From contig NZ_LJJC01000004.1 of NCBI RefSeq assembly GCF_001420715.1, positions 1,335,399 to 1,399,398 on the forward strand: a stretch of 64,000 bases of DNA, in the 5' to 3' direction. The position numbers and the translations under genes are program-made. This document shows, piece by piece, positions 32,416 through 41,832 of the stretch (position 1 is the stretch's first letter; every line of letters begins with the position of its first letter). This stretch comes from Heyndrickxia shackletonii. GTDB taxonomy: Bacteria > Bacillota > Bacilli > Bacillales > Bacillaceae_C. Under the pieces are notes generated by a model that saw only the letters and a list, made by a program, of their open reading frames with translations, searched no databases and was not told the DNA's origin.

Positions 32416-33591
32416 ATGCGTGAAGCAGTCATTGTAGCCGGGGCCAGAACACCGGTTGGAAAAGCGAATAAAGGAACACTTGCCAATGTTCGTCCAGATG
32501 ATTTAGGTGCATTAGTGGTAAAAGAAACGTTAAAAAGAGCGGGAAATTATGAAGGAAACATCGATGATTTAATTATCGGCTGCGCCATGCCGGAAGCAGA
32601 GCAAGGCTTGAATATGGCTCGTAATATCGGAGCATTAGCAGGGCTTCCAGATACAGTACCTGCAGTAACCATTAACAGATATTGTTCTTCTGGACTGCAA
32701 GCAATTGCATATGGTGCAGAAAGAATTATGCTGGGATCCTCTGATACCATCCTTGCCGGCGGTGCGGAATCTATGAGTCTTGTACCGATGATGGGGCATG
32801 TAGTCCGTCCAAATGCCACGTTAGCTGAAACGGCCCCACAGTATTATATGGGAATGGGGCATACTGCTGAACAAGTCGCAACGAAGTTCGGAGTATCACG
32901 TGAAGATCAGGATGCATTTGCCGTTCGCAGTCATCAAAAAGCAGCTAAAGCAATTGAAGAAGGGAAATTTAAGGACGAAATTGTACCAGTTGATGTTACC
33001 CTTCGTTCAGTAGATTCAAAGAATAAATTAGTAGAAAACAAGATTTTATTCACAAATGATGAAGGTGTTCGTCCAGAATCAACTGTAGAGGTTTTAGGAA
33101 AGCTTCGCCCTGCGTTCTCCGTAACAGGTAGTGTTACAGCCGGAAACTCATCACAAACAAGTGATGGAGCAGCGGCAGTCCTATTAATGGATGGTGAAAA
33201 AGCAAAATCATTGGGCTATCAGCCAATGGCCAAATTCCGTTCTTTTGCAGTTGCAGGGGTTCCGCCTGAAATTATGGGAATTGGCCCAGTAGAAGCAATT
33301 CCAAAGGCCTTAAAAATTGCTGGACTGGAATTATCGGATATTGGATTATTTGAATTAAATGAAGCCTTTGCATCTCAATCGATTCAAGTGATTCGCAAGC
33401 TTGGTTTAAATGAAGAGATTGTGAATGTAAACGGCGGAGCAATTGCTTTAGGTCATCCGCTTGGCTGTACAGGAACGAAATTAACACTTTCTCTTATTCA
33501 TGAAATGAAAAGACGTAACGTACAATTTGGTGTAGTAACAATGTGTATTGGCGGCGGCATGGGAGCAGCTGGCGTATTTGAATTAATGTAA
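32416..33591 (+). CDS. fadA: Acetyl-CoA C-acyltransferase (3-ketoacyl-CoA thiolase) FadA
   Basis: A 391-residue thiolase. Acyl-accepting Cys in [16 protein letters not shown] (Cys near residue 92), His in [17 protein letters not shown] (near 349) and the second Cys in [13 protein letters not shown] (near 378). It cleaves 3-ketoacyl-CoA to acetyl-CoA in the last beta-oxidation step. Start ATG 32416 after GAGGGGAAG. In the fadN-fadA-fadE operon, with a 266-base gap after fadN that contains a repeat. Confidence 0.95.
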   Translation: MREAVIVAGARTPVGKANKGTLANVRPDDLGALVVKETLKRAGNYEGNIDDLIIGCAMPEAEQGLNMARNIGALAGLPDTVPAVTINRYCSSGLQAIAYGAERIMLGSSDTILAGGAESMSLVPMMGHVVRPNATLAETAPQYYMGMGHTAEQVATKFGVSREDQDAFAVRSHQKAAKAIEEGKFKDEIVPVDVTLRSVDSKNKLVENKILFTNDEGVRPESTVEVLGKLRPAFSVTGSVTAGNSSQTSDGAAAVLLMDGEKAKSLGYQPMAKFRSFAVAGVPPEIMGIGPVEAIPKALKIAGLELSDIGLFELNEAFASQSIQVIRKLGLNEEIVNVNGGAIALGHPLGCTGTKLTLSLIHEMKRRNVQFGVVTMCIGGGMGAAGVFELM

Positions 33592-33614
33592 ATGATTTCA
33601 AGGAGGAAATGACA

Positions 33615-35399
33615 ATGACAAATCAAACGGAAAAATTGATTAAAGGCGGCAGCTTTTTAATTGAAGATATTTCTTATGAACGAATCTTTACACCTGAAGA
33701 CTTTTCAGATGAGCAAAAAATGATTGCCAAAACGACAGAAGATTTTATTGATAACGAAGTATTGCCACAAGTTGAGTATTTAGAAAAGCATGAATTTGAC
33801 CGCTCAGTAAAATTATTAAAATCAGCTGGAGAACTTGGTTTATTAGGTGCAGATGTACCAGAAGAATATGGCGGTTTGGATCTTGATAAAGTAAGTTCAG
33901 CTTTAATTGCTGAAAAAATGGCAAAATCAGGCGGATTCTCTATTTCCCATGGTGCTCACGTTGGGATTGGTTCCCTGCCGATTGTTTTATTCGGTAATGA
34001 AGAACAAAAACAAAAATATTTACCTGTACTTGCAACCGGTGAAAAAATTGCTGCTTATGCACTGACAGAGCCAAGCTCAGGATCCGATGCACTTGGTGCA
34101 AAAACAGTCGCAAAATTAAACGATGCGGGTACACATTATATTTTAAATGGTGAGAAGCAATGGATAACCAATGCAGGTTTTGCAGATGTATTTGTCGTTT
34201 ATGCAAAAATCGATGGGGATAAATTCTCTGCATTTATCGTAGAACGTGAATTCCCTGGTGTATCAACAGGTGCAGAAGAAAAGAAAATGGGGATTAAAAG
34301 CTCCTCTACACGTACTTTAATTTTAGAGGATGCCGAAGTACCGGTCGAAAATCTATTAGGCGAAATTGGTAAAGGCCATAAGATAGCATTTAACATTTTA
34401 AACATCGGTCGTTATAAGCTTGGTGTAGGTACAGTTGGCGGTGCGAAAAGTGCTTTTGAAATTACGGCAAAATATGCGAACCAACGCAAGCAATTTAAAA
34501 CACCAATTTCCGAGTTTAACTTAACGAAGGAAAAACTGGCAACAATGGCTTCGAAAATCTATGCATCTGAAAGCTCTGTATACCGTACAGTAGGTCTTTT
34601 CGATGAAAGAATGAGCCAATTAACTGAGGAACAATCGAAGAATGGATTAGAAGTTGCAAATTCTATTGCAGAATATGCGATTGAGTGTTCCTTAAACAAA
34701 GTATTTGGATCAGAAGTTCTTGATTATGTAGTTGATGAAGGTGTGCAAATTCATGGCGGATACGGTTTCATGGATGAGTACGAAATTTCTAGAGCATACC
34801 GTGATTCCCGAATTAACCGTATCTTTGAAGGAACAAACGAAATTAACCGTTTAATCGTACCTGGAACATTTATGAAAAAAGCACTGAAAGGCGAATTAAC
34901 ATTGCTTCAAAAAGCTCAAAGCTTACAGGAAGAGTTAATGATGATGATGCCCGAGGAAATTGGTGACGCTCCATTAGAACAAGAAAAATATTTAACTCGC
35001 AATGCGAAAAAGGTTGCATTAATGATCGCTGGACTTGCAGCACAAAAATTTGGTACTGCTTTAGAGCATGAGCAAGAAATTCTTGTTAATATAGCGGATA
35101 TTGTTTCCTTAACATACTCTATGGAGTCAGCTCTGCTTCGTACAGAAAAAGCAATTGCAAAAGATGGTGTAGAAAAGAATCAGCAAAAACTTCTATATAC
35201 ACAAATCTTTTGTCAAGAATCCTTCTATGAAATTGAACAATTGGCAAAGGAATCGTTAGTAGCAATTGAAGAAGGCGACACATTAAGAATGATGCTATCT
35301 GCATTACGAAAATTAACACGCCACAATCCTATTAATGTCATTGCGAAAAAACGTGAAGCTTCTGTCAAACTTATTGAAGCAGAAAAATACGTTCTTTAA
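33615..35399 (+). CDS. fadE: Acyl-CoA dehydrogenase FadE
   Basis: A 594-residue FAD-dependent dehydrogenase that makes the trans-2-enoyl-CoA substrate of FadN. N-terminal acyl-CoA dehydrogenase domains with AYALTEPSSGSDALGAKT (about 135-152) and WITNAGFADVFVVYAK, C-terminal helical part with QIHGGYGFMDEYEISRAYRD and RIFEGTNEINR, then a long extension (about 430-594) usual for this type. ATG 33615 is chosen because it has eight bases after AAGGAGG and gives exactly the B. subtilis length; ATG 33609 is only two bases from the site. Terminator follows. Confidence 0.95.
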   Translation: MTNQTEKLIKGGSFLIEDISYERIFTPEDFSDEQKMIAKTTEDFIDNEVLPQVEYLEKHEFDRSVKLLKSAGELGLLGADVPEEYGGLDLDKVSSALIAEKMAKSGGFSISHGAHVGIGSLPIVLFGNEEQKQKYLPVLATGEKIAAYALTEPSSGSDALGAKTVAKLNDAGTHYILNGEKQWITNAGFADVFVVYAKIDGDKFSAFIVEREFPGVSTGAEEKKMGIKSSSTRTLILEDAEVPVENLLGEIGKGHKIAFNILNIGRYKLGVGTVGGAKSAFEITAKYANQRKQFKTPISEFNLTKEKLATMASKIYASESSVYRTVGLFDERMSQLTEEQSKNGLEVANSIAEYAIECSLNKVFGSEVLDYVVDEGVQIHGGYGFMDEYEISRAYRDSRINRIFEGTNEINRLIVPGTFMKKALKGELTLLQKAQSLQEELMMMMPEEIGDAPLEQEKYLTRNAKKVALMIAGLAAQKFGTALEHEQEILVNIADIVSLTYSMESALLRTEKAIAKDGVEKNQQKLLYTQIFCQESFYEIEQLAKESLVAIEEGDTLRMMLSALRKLTRHNPINVIAKKREASVKLIEAEKYVL

Positions 35400-35407
35400 T
35401 AGATATT

Positions 35408-35443
35408 AGCCAACAAATCATTTGATTTGTTGGTTTTATTTTT
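35408..35443 (+). terminator. Terminator of the fad operon
   Basis: CCAACAAATCA (35410-35420) pairs with TGATTTGTTGG (35423-35433), then TTTTATTTTT. Confidence 0.85.
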
Positions 35444-35514
35444 AAAAATTCATATGGTATGCTTTTTTTAATAGGGAAACCTAAAAGAGAATTCATTTCT
35501 TTTTGGGGGCTCCA

Positions 35515-36858
35515 ATGAAATCTTCAAACTTTAATCCCATTAGAATAATGCAATCTAAATTTTATATATCCGTCTCTGTAAAGTTTTGGATTAGTCATAT
35601 CCTGGCATTGTTTTGGATGCTATTCTCCATTTATTTATCCGTCCCATGGATTAAGGATCTTGGAAATCTAATTTCGATTCCGGCAGCTATTGTGGTTATT
35701 TCCGGTATTTCCTATATACCGGGTTATATGAATGCATTTCTGGTTGTAAGTTTATTGTTTGACAAACAGCCGCCTTTTAAAAAAGAATATCCAGATATTC
35801 CTGTAACGATCATTATTGCCGCTTACAATGAAGAAAATGGAATTTATAATACCTTAAAATATGTTAAAAACCAAGACTACGAAGGAGAAATATATGTCAT
35901 TGTTGTAAATAATGCATCAGAAGATCAAACAGCAACGGAGGTACTTAAGGCAAAAGATGAACTACAATTAAATTTACTCTTATTAAATGAGGAAAAACCT
36001 GGGAAGTTCCATGCTTTGAACAAGGGGCTAAAATATGTCGAGACAGAGAACGTAATAACGCTCGATGCGGATACAATAATTCATAAATCTGCGGTAAGAT
36101 ATTTAATGGCTCGCATGATAAGTAGTCCTATTGATGTTGTGGCAGTTGCAGGCTCGGTTCTTGTCCGTAATAGCCGCCAAAATATTTGGACAAGAATACA
36201 AGAATGGGATTATTTTTTAGGCATTGCTTCCATCAAACGTTTGCAGGGCCTCTATCAGGGAACTTTAGTAGCTCAAGGGGCATTTAGCTTGTATAAAACA
36301 AAATACATTAAAGAAGTTGGTGGATGGCCGGATGCTATCGGAGAAGATATCGTATTAACTTGGAGACTATTGGAAGGTAAGAATAAAGTATTTTTCGAAC
36401 CATTGGCGGTAGCCTTTACGGATGCACCAACATCAATCCTTCATTTTGTCCGTCAACGTTCACGCTGGGCAAGGGGAATGATTGAAGGGCTGCGAGAAAT
36501 CAAACCATGGCAGCAGCCACAAATATATACGAAATATTTAACAGGAATCAACTTCATTATGCCTTTTTTAGACATAAGCTACACCCTATTCTGGATACCT
36601 GGTTTAGTTTTAGCATTTTTTGGTCATTTTTGGATAGTGGGGCCAATGACCTTTTTTGTTTTACCACTAACGCTTATAAGCTTTGGAATTCTTTACTTAT
36701 ATCAGAAGAGATTTGTTTTTAGACCGTTAAATCTTCGAATTCGAAAAAACTTTATCGGTTTTATTCTCTTTATTTTGGCCTATCAAATGATCATGTCTCC
36801 TGTTTCAACCTATGGTTATATACAAGAATTTTTTCAGCTAAAACGCAAATGGGAATAG
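35515..36858 (+). CDS. Family 2 glycosyltransferase, processive, membrane-bound (PgaC/IcaA-like)
   Basis: A 447-residue membrane enzyme: two N-terminal helices, a GT-A domain (about 100-320) and three or four C-terminal helices. GT2 residues visible: IIIAAYNEENG, VITLDADT (DxD region), GEDIVLTWRLL (catalytic ED) and the processive signature RQRSRWARGM. Such enzymes polymerise or transfer UDP-sugars, for example poly-N-acetylglucosamine, but there is no pgaB/icaB-like deacetylase or export gene next to it, so the product is unknown. ATG 35515 follows GGGGG; an upstream TTG at 35503 would precede that site. Monocistronic by spacing; not part of the B. subtilis yus order. Confidence 0.85.
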   Translation: MKSSNFNPIRIMQSKFYISVSVKFWISHILALFWMLFSIYLSVPWIKDLGNLISIPAAIVVISGISYIPGYMNAFLVVSLLFDKQPPFKKEYPDIPVTIIIAAYNEENGIYNTLKYVKNQDYEGEIYVIVVNNASEDQTATEVLKAKDELQLNLLLLNEEKPGKFHALNKGLKYVETENVITLDADTIIHKSAVRYLMARMISSPIDVVAVAGSVLVRNSRQNIWTRIQEWDYFLGIASIKRLQGLYQGTLVAQGAFSLYKTKYIKEVGGWPDAIGEDIVLTWRLLEGKNKVFFEPLAVAFTDAPTSILHFVRQRSRWARGMIEGLREIKPWQQPQIYTKYLTGINFIMPFLDISYTLFWIPGLVLAFFGHFWIVGPMTFFVLPLTLISFGILYLYQKRFVFRPLNLRIRKNFIGFILFILAYQMIMSPVSTYGYIQEFFQLKRKWE

Positions 36859-36969
36859 GATAAAAATCAATAAATTTGCTATTAGCATAGAAGGTAAAAT
36901 AAAATTTGTGTCGAAATAGTATTATTGCAGCATGATTGTACTATCCATGAGAAAGGAAGTGAAACGCAG

Positions 36970-37326
36970 ATGGCATTGACGTTTTATTGGTATCCTAAAT
37001 GCGGTACTTGCCGAAAAGCAAAAAAATGGTTAGAGAGTCATAAGCATGAATTGATAGAAATTCATATTGTGGACTCGCCGCCATCTAAAGAGGAATTAAA
37101 AAAGCTCTACCATTTAAGTGGATTAGATTTAAAAAAGTTCTTTAATACGAGTGGACAAAAATATCGGGAACTCGGATTAAAAGATAAAATAAAAAGTGCA
37201 TCAGAAGATGAATTACTTGATATACTTGCTTCTGATGGAATGTTAATGAAGCGGCCACTAGTTACAGATGGGAAAGATGTAACAGTTGGATTCAAGGAAG
37301 AAGAATTTGCACAAAAATGGGGATAA
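36970..37326 (+). CDS. yusI: Spx/ArsC-family protein YusI
   Basis: A 118-residue ArsC-like thioredoxin-fold protein with KCGTCRKAKKWL (Cys11 and Cys14), a CxxC like Spx. C-terminal RPLVTDGKDVTVGFKEEEF is the ArsC/Spx pattern. Length equals B. subtilis YusI, whose function is not established; it lacks obvious RNA-polymerase-binding evidence. ATG 36970 follows AAAGGAAG. An earlier in-frame start at 36925 is not supported by a ribosome site. Precedes gcvH as in B. subtilis. Confidence 0.9.
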   Translation: MALTFYWYPKCGTCRKAKKWLESHKHELIEIHIVDSPPSKEELKKLYHLSGLDLKKFFNTSGQKYRELGLKDKIKSASEDELLDILASDGMLMKRPLVTDGKDVTVGFKEEEFAQKWG

Positions 37327-37342
37327 GAATGTAGTAAATTCT

Positions 37343-37412
37343 TGATTTACATACAACTTTTATGTAAATATTAACTTGTTATGTATTAATATCATAAGTC
37401 GAATTTCGACTT
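37343..37412 (+). promoter_or_regulatory. gcvH upstream region: candidate promoter and two palindromes
   Basis: TTGATT (37343-37348), 17 bases, TAAATA gives a possible promoter. It is overlaid by an inverted repeat TTTACATA...TATGTAAA. A perfect palindrome AAGTCGAATTTCGACTT lies at 37396-37412, 80 bases before gcvH. No glycine-riboswitch aptamer is recognisable. Confidence 0.4.
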
Positions 37413-37491
37413 TAAACGCAAGTTGGGTGAGTACATATTATTATGGGAATTTCACCTGTATTTTTGAACATATTGATGGAGGGATTTTTCA

Positions 37492-37875
37492 ATGAGTTTA
37501 CCAAGTGAATTACGTTATTCAGAAGAACATGAGTGGGTAAAAGATGAAGGCGGTAATGTTCGCATCGGAATTACAGATTTTGCGCAGTCTGAGCTAGGCG
37601 ACATCGTTTTCGTGGAGCTTCCTGAGGTAGGAACAGAAGTGCAAGCTGACGAACCATTCGGGAGTGTGGAATCTGTTAAAACAGTATCCGAGCTTTATGC
37701 ACCAATAAGCGGAAAAGTTGTGGCTGTTAACGAAGATTTAAATGACAGCCCTGAATTTGTAAATGAATCACCATATGAAAAAGCGTGGATGATCGTAGTG
37801 GAACCATCTAATAAAGAGGAAATAAGCGAATTATTGACTGCAGAACAATATCAAGAAATGATTAACGAAGATTAA
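37492..37875 (+). CDS. gcvH: Glycine cleavage system H protein
   Basis: A 127-residue lipoyl carrier. The lipoylation site is Lys63 in [18 protein letters not shown], and the fold is typical throughout ([30 protein letters not shown]). It shuttles the aminomethyl group in glycine cleavage, and in Bacillus it is also the lipoyl relay for lipoic acid synthesis by LipM/LipL. The other gcv genes are not nearby, as in B. subtilis. ATG 37492 follows TGGAGGGA. Confidence 0.97.
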   Translation: MSLPSELRYSEEHEWVKDEGGNVRIGITDFAQSELGDIVFVELPEVGTEVQADEPFGSVESVKTVSELYAPISGKVVAVNEDLNDSPEFVNESPYEKAWMIVVEPSNKEEISELLTAEQYQEMINED

Positions 37876-37877
37876 TC

Positions 37878-37908
37878 AAAAACACCTTGGTTCTTCCAAG
37901 GTGTTTTT
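37878..37908 (+). terminator. Terminator after gcvH
   Basis: AAAAACACCTTGG (37878-37890) with CCAAGGTGTTTTT (37896-37908), five-base loop. Confidence 0.88.
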
Positions 37909-37929
37909 CCATAGATAGGATGATAGAAC

Positions 37930-38238
37930 GTGAACGATTTAACATATGAAGAAATCAGCGAAATGATGGTAATGCAAGATAAAAGTTATACCCTCTATTT
38001 ATATACTCCTTTATGTGGTACATGCCAGGTTGCGGGTAAGATTCTCAGAATAACAGAAGAACTTTTACCTTCCTTACAAATGTATAAAACAGATTTAAAT
38101 TACTCTCCACAACTTGCCGAAAAATTTCAAATAGAAAGTGTCCCTTGCCTACTCCTTTTTCAAAACGGAGTATTAAGGGAAAAAATTTATGCATTTCATT
38201 CAGTTCCATTCATATTCGAAAAATTAAAAACACTTTAG
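37930..38238 (+). CDS. yusE: Thioredoxin-like protein YusE
   Basis: A 102-residue thioredoxin fold with active site LCGTCQVAGKIL (Cys29, Cys32) and cis-Pro loop ESVPCLLLFQNG. The dipeptide is GT, not GP, and an extra Cys follows the Val-Pro. Position after gcvH and length near 106 match B. subtilis YusE. GTG 37930 is the start, preceded by a weak GGATGATAG site. Confidence 0.87.
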   Translation: MNDLTYEEISEMMVMQDKSYTLYLYTPLCGTCQVAGKILRITEELLPSLQMYKTDLNYSPQLAEKFQIESVPCLLLFQNGVLREKIYAFHSVPFIFEKLKTL

Positions 38239-38387
38239 AACGAATATTACAAATAGGTAGTAATATATCCAAAATATCACATATTTCTTGGGAAATAAGT
38301 AGGATAACAGTCGTGATTTGATGATTGTTGTCCTTTTTTGTTTTTAAACGCGAAAATTGCAGATAAATTTTAGGAGGAGATAAGGAG

Positions 38388-38411
38388 ATGTTTAAAGTAT
38401 TTTACAGTTAA
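38388..38411 (+). other. Seven-codon mini-ORF with strong ribosome site
   Basis: ATG 38388 follows AGGAGGAGATAAGGAG, a doubled Shine-Dalgarno, and encodes only MFKVFYS before TAA at 38409. The yusD start is 25 bases later with a weak site of its own. It could be a leader minigene or a decayed gene start. Confidence 0.35.
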
Positions 38412-38435
38412 ATAACGATTGAATGGGATGATTAT

Positions 38436-38795
38436 ATGGAAAGCTGCTTAACAAAATTAAAATATCATTTTTTTGCCCGGAATCACATACAGGCCTTGTT
38501 GCCAAATGAACCTCTTACTTTTTGTATATGTATAGAAAAGGAAACTTGGGTCGTTTGGTTTTCTAAAAATGAATTTTCCTTTGAAAAAACGAATCAAGTA
38601 GATGAAATAGATACGAAAATGATAATGGGAAAACCAATTGCAATGGATCTATTAAGCGGGAATATTCGATTATCACAATTAAGAAAATATAATCATGTTG
38701 TTTACGAGGGTTCATTCCGGCATTTTCTATTGTTAGAATCCGTTTTTTGGTTATGTCGAGATTATGACGAACAAGTGGAAGCGGTTTCTTTTTAG
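38436..38795 (+). CDS. yusD: SCP2 sterol-carrier-like protein YusD
   Basis: A 119-residue protein with an SCP2-type lipid-binding fold. Landmarks are KTNQVDEIDTKMIMGKPIAM followed by LLSGNIRLSQLRKYNHVVYEG, which resemble the SCP2 segment around the hydrophobic tunnel. It sits directly upstream of the metNPQ S-box as in B. subtilis yusD. Function is unknown. The start at ATG 38436 has a weak ribosome site (GGGATG). Confidence 0.7.
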   Translation: MESCLTKLKYHFFARNHIQALLPNEPLTFCICIEKETWVVWFSKNEFSFEKTNQVDEIDTKMIMGKPIAMDLLSGNIRLSQLRKYNHVVYEGSFRHFLLLESVFWLCRDYDEQVEAVSF

Positions 38796-38812
38796 AAATG
38801 TATAATTTTCCT

Positions 38813-38842
38813 TTGACATGTTAATTCTTTGCGTGTTACAAT
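38813..38842 (+). promoter_or_regulatory. metNPQ promoter
   Basis: TTGACA (38813-38818), 18-base spacer, TACAAT (38837-38842). The S-box starts about 47 bases after the -10. Confidence 0.7.
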
Positions 38843-38888
38843 CACTTTCGTAATTATATGAACTTAATTTCAATTGAATAAATGTGTG

Positions 38889-39054
38889 CTCTTATCAAGA
38901 GAGGTGGAGGGATGTGCCCTATGAAACCCGGCAACCATCAGTTCATAACTGAAATGGTGCCAATTCACACAAAACAATCTTGTATTGTTTTGGAAGATGA
39001 GAGAAAGGACATCATATTTGCGTGCCTTTCTGCTCATTGCAGAGAGGCATTTTT
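38889..39054 (+). promoter_or_regulatory. SAM-I riboswitch (S-box) with terminator
   Basis: P1 arms CTCTTATC (38889-38896) and GATGAGAG (38996-39003). Conserved core: AAGAGAGGTGGAGGGATGTG, CCCTATGAAACCCGGCAACC and ATGGTGCCAATTC. The intrinsic terminator is TGCCTTTCTGC (39023-39033) with GCAGAGAGGCA (39039-39049) plus T-run. SAM binding stabilises P1 and lets the terminator form, so the methionine importer is off when SAM is plentiful. Confidence 0.96.
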
Positions 39055-39089
39055 ATTTGGAACATTTCGGGAAAAGAAGGTGAAATAAT

Positions 39090-40109
39090 TTGATTACGAT
39101 TCAACAGGTGAGAAAACAATTTAAAACGAAAAATAAAGTGGTCACTGCGGTTGATAATATTGATTTGCAAATCAAGGAAGGGGAAATCTTTGGAGTAATC
39201 GGATATTCTGGTGCCGGAAAGAGTACACTTATTCGTATGTTAAATGGATTGGAGCTTCCTACCTCGGGTGTTGTTCGAGTAGCAGGGCAGGAGATTTCCA
39301 AAATAAAAGGCAAAGCATTGAGAAAAGCTAGACAAGATATTGCCATGATTTTTCAGCATTTTAATCTATTATGGTCTCGAACCGTGCGTGAAAATATTGC
39401 CTTCCCATTAGAAATTGCCCGTGTACCAAAAAAAGTACGTATGAAGAGAGTTGATGAGCTTATTAAGCTTGTCGGGCTTGAGGGTAGAGAAAATGCATAT
39501 CCATCCCAATTAAGTGGAGGACAAAAGCAAAGAGTAGGGATAGCTCGTGCATTAGCTAATAATCCGAAGGTTCTCCTTTGTGATGAGGCTACTTCAGCGC
39601 TTGATCCACAAACTACAGATTCGATTTTAGATTTATTAGTAGACATCAATAAACAATTGGGATTAACCATTGTTTTAATTACACATGAAATGCACGTCAT
39701 TCGCAAAATATGCCATCGGGTCGCAGTGATGGAAAATGGGAAGATAGTAGAAACAGGACCAGTTCTGGAGGTCTTTAAAAACCCGCAGCAGCAAATTACA
39801 AAACGATTTGTTCAGCAAGTATCCGAACAGGAAGATACAAAAGAAGTAGTTTCCCATTTACTGCAAAAGTATCCGGATGGACTCGTAATAAAATTAACCT
39901 TTATTGGTGGTTCAACAGAGCAGCCGATTATAACAAATTTAATTAGGGAGTTTCCATTATCCATTAATATCTTGCAAGGGAATATTTCACAAACGCAGAA
40001 TGGCTCCTATGGAACCTTATTTTTACAAATTGTTGGTCACGAAAAAGAAATGGATCAAGCAATCCATTATTTGAAAGAACAGCAAGTTGGCGTGGAGGTG
40101 ATGAAGTAA
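39090..40109 (+). CDS. metN: Methionine ABC transporter ATP-binding protein MetN
   Basis: A 339-residue ATPase. Walker A GYSGAGKST (about 38-46), signature LSGGQKQRVGIARAL (about 141-155), Walker B VLLCDEATSALDP, H-loop ITHEMHV. A C-terminal NIL domain (about 265-339, GGSTEQPIITNLIREF...NILQGNISQTQNGSYG) binds methionine for feedback control. Start is TTG 39090 after AAGAAGGTG. First gene of the S-box operon; two bases separate it from metP. Confidence 0.96.
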   Translation: MITIQQVRKQFKTKNKVVTAVDNIDLQIKEGEIFGVIGYSGAGKSTLIRMLNGLELPTSGVVRVAGQEISKIKGKALRKARQDIAMIFQHFNLLWSRTVRENIAFPLEIARVPKKVRMKRVDELIKLVGLEGRENAYPSQLSGGQKQRVGIARALANNPKVLLCDEATSALDPQTTDSILDLLVDINKQLGLTIVLITHEMHVIRKICHRVAVMENGKIVETGPVLEVFKNPQQQITKRFVQQVSEQEDTKEVVSHLLQKYPDGLVIKLTFIGGSTEQPIITNLIREFPLSINILQGNISQTQNGSYGTLFLQIVGHEKEMDQAIHYLKEQQVGVEVMK

Positions 40110-40110
40110 A

Positions 40111-40779
40111 ATGATGGAGAAATTTTTTCCGGATGTTGAATGGCTATCAATGAAAGAGGCTGTATGGGAAACATTATATATGTCTTTTTGGTCTGTTCTC
40201 GCCACTTTCATTTTAGGTATTATTTTAGGACTTTTACTATTTCTTACTGCTAAAGGTCAAGCATGGGAAAATCGATTTATCCATTCGATTATTTCCGCTG
40301 TCGTTAATATATTTCGGTCCATACCGTTTATTATCTTAATCGTCCTACTAATCCCTTTTACGAAATTACTTGTAGGAACAATTATTGGAGAAACAGCAGC
40401 TTTACCGGCCTTAATTATTGGGGCTGCTCCATTCTATGCTAGGCTTGTGGAAATTGGTCTTCGTGAAATAGACAAAGGTGTCATTGAAGCAGCAAAATCA
40501 ATGGGTGCCTCAACAGGTACAATTATTTTTAAAGTATTATTACCAGAATCAATGCCCGCTATTGTTTCAGGTATAACGGTCACTGCTATTGCTATTGTCG
40601 GTTACACAGCGATGGCCGGAGCAATTGGCGCCGGTGGTTTAGGAAATGTTGCATATATGGACGGTTTTGAAAGAGGCCGAAATGATGTAACTGTATTTGC
40701 TACTATTCTAGTTTTAATTATCGTGTTTATCATCCAATTTCTTGGAGATTTTATAACAAAAAAAATAGATAAACGTTAA
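40111..40779 (+). CDS. metP: Methionine ABC transporter permease MetP (MetI)
   Basis: A 222-residue permease with five helices and the binding-protein-dependent motif EAAKSMGASTGTIIFKVLLP (about 126-145), which holds the EAA coupling loop. It homodimerises and pairs with MetN. Start ATG 40111 two bases after the metN stop; GGAGGTGATG at the metN end serves as ribosome site. In E. coli the equivalent is metI. Confidence 0.95.
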   Translation: MMEKFFPDVEWLSMKEAVWETLYMSFWSVLATFILGIILGLLLFLTAKGQAWENRFIHSIISAVVNIFRSIPFIILIVLLIPFTKLLVGTIIGETAALPALIIGAAPFYARLVEIGLREIDKGVIEAAKSMGASTGTIIFKVLLPESMPAIVSGITVTAIAIVGYTAMAGAIGAGGLGNVAYMDGFERGRNDVTVFATILVLIIVFIIQFLGDFITKKIDKR

Positions 40780-40800
40780 AAACATCAGGAGGGTTAAGAA

Positions 40801-41619
40801 ATGAAAAAATGGTTAGGTATTTTCATAGCTTCTTTATTAATTGTTTCACTGGCTGCTTGCGGAACGAAAAATTCATCTAGTAATAGCGATACAAAATTAG
40901 TTGTGGGTGCATCTAATACACCACATGCTGTCATTTTAGAAAAAGCCAAGCCAATTTTGAAGAAAAAAGGAATTGATTTACAAATTGAAAAGTATACGGA
41001 TTATGTAATCCCAAATAAAGCACTAGATTCTGGTGAACTTGATGCAAACTATTTTCAGCATATTCCTTATTTAAATTTACAAATGAAAGAAAATGGATAT
41101 AAGTTCGCGATTGCTGGTAAGATTCATATTGAGCCAATGGGAGTTTATTCGAAAAAATATAAGTCACTGAAAGACCTTCCAAATGGAGCTAAGATTATCA
41201 TGAGTAATTCTGTTGCAGACCACGGAAGAATTTTATCTTTATTTGAAGCAAATGGACTTATAAAACTAAAGCCTGGTATCGATAAAACAAAAGCAACTCT
41301 TAAAGACATTGCAGATAATCCAAAACATCTAAAATTTGAGTATAATTATGAACCAGCGCTTCTAACAACTTTATATAAACAGGGGGAAGGGGATGCAGTT
41401 GTTATTAACTCAAATTTTGCAATCGATGCTGGTTTAAATCCTCTAAAAGACTCTATTGCGATTGAAGGAAAGGAATCGCCATATGTAAACGTTATTGCGG
41501 TACGTAAAGGTGATGAAAATAAAAAAGCAATCAAAACGCTAGTGGATGTATTACATTCAAAAGAAATTCAGGACTTCATCTTAAAAGAATGGAAAGGTGC
41601 AGTAGTACCAGTAAAATAA
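40801..41619 (+). CDS. metQ: Methionine ABC transporter substrate-binding lipoprotein MetQ
   Basis: A 272-residue NlpA-type lipoprotein. Signal peptide with lipobox LAAC (Cys20). The mature part has LVVGASNTPHAVILEKAKPI, YFQHIPYLNLQMKENGYKF and IHIEPMGVYSKKYKSL, all characteristic of MetQ binding methionine and its derivatives. ATG 40801 follows AGGAGGG. Last gene of the operon. Confidence 0.95.
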   Translation: MKKWLGIFIASLLIVSLAACGTKNSSSNSDTKLVVGASNTPHAVILEKAKPILKKKGIDLQIEKYTDYVIPNKALDSGELDANYFQHIPYLNLQMKENGYKFAIAGKIHIEPMGVYSKKYKSLKDLPNGAKIIMSNSVADHGRILSLFEANGLIKLKPGIDKTKATLKDIADNPKHLKFEYNYEPALLTTLYKQGEGDAVVINSNFAIDAGLNPLKDSIAIEGKESPYVNVIAVRKGDENKKAIKTLVDVLHSKEIQDFILKEWKGAVVPVK

Positions 41620-41631
41620 TACATCATCTAA

Positions 41632-41655
41632 GCTCCGGGGTTCCGGAGCCTTTTT
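41632..41655 (+). terminator. Terminator of the met operon
   Basis: GCTCCGG (41632-41638) with CCGGAGC (41643-41649), then CTTTTT. Confidence 0.85.
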
Positions 41656-41832
41656 GTTATACAATCCATCATATTAGAGCATTTAAAAAGATTATTAAGA
41701 ATACCTTCTATATAGTATTCATTTTTAAGTAGCAGAAGAGAATAACCAAAATAATGAATGAAAATCATCTTTGTTTTATTATGTTTATCTTGTTACGATG
41801 AACAACGTAAATAAAATTGAAGGGATTGGTTC

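Noticed and set aside
37330-37490. Glycine riboswitch before gcvH
   Set aside because: None of the conserved aptamer blocks could be found.
38882-39088. ORF upstream of metN
   Set aside because: It lies within the S-box riboswitch; the conserved RNA core explains the sequence.
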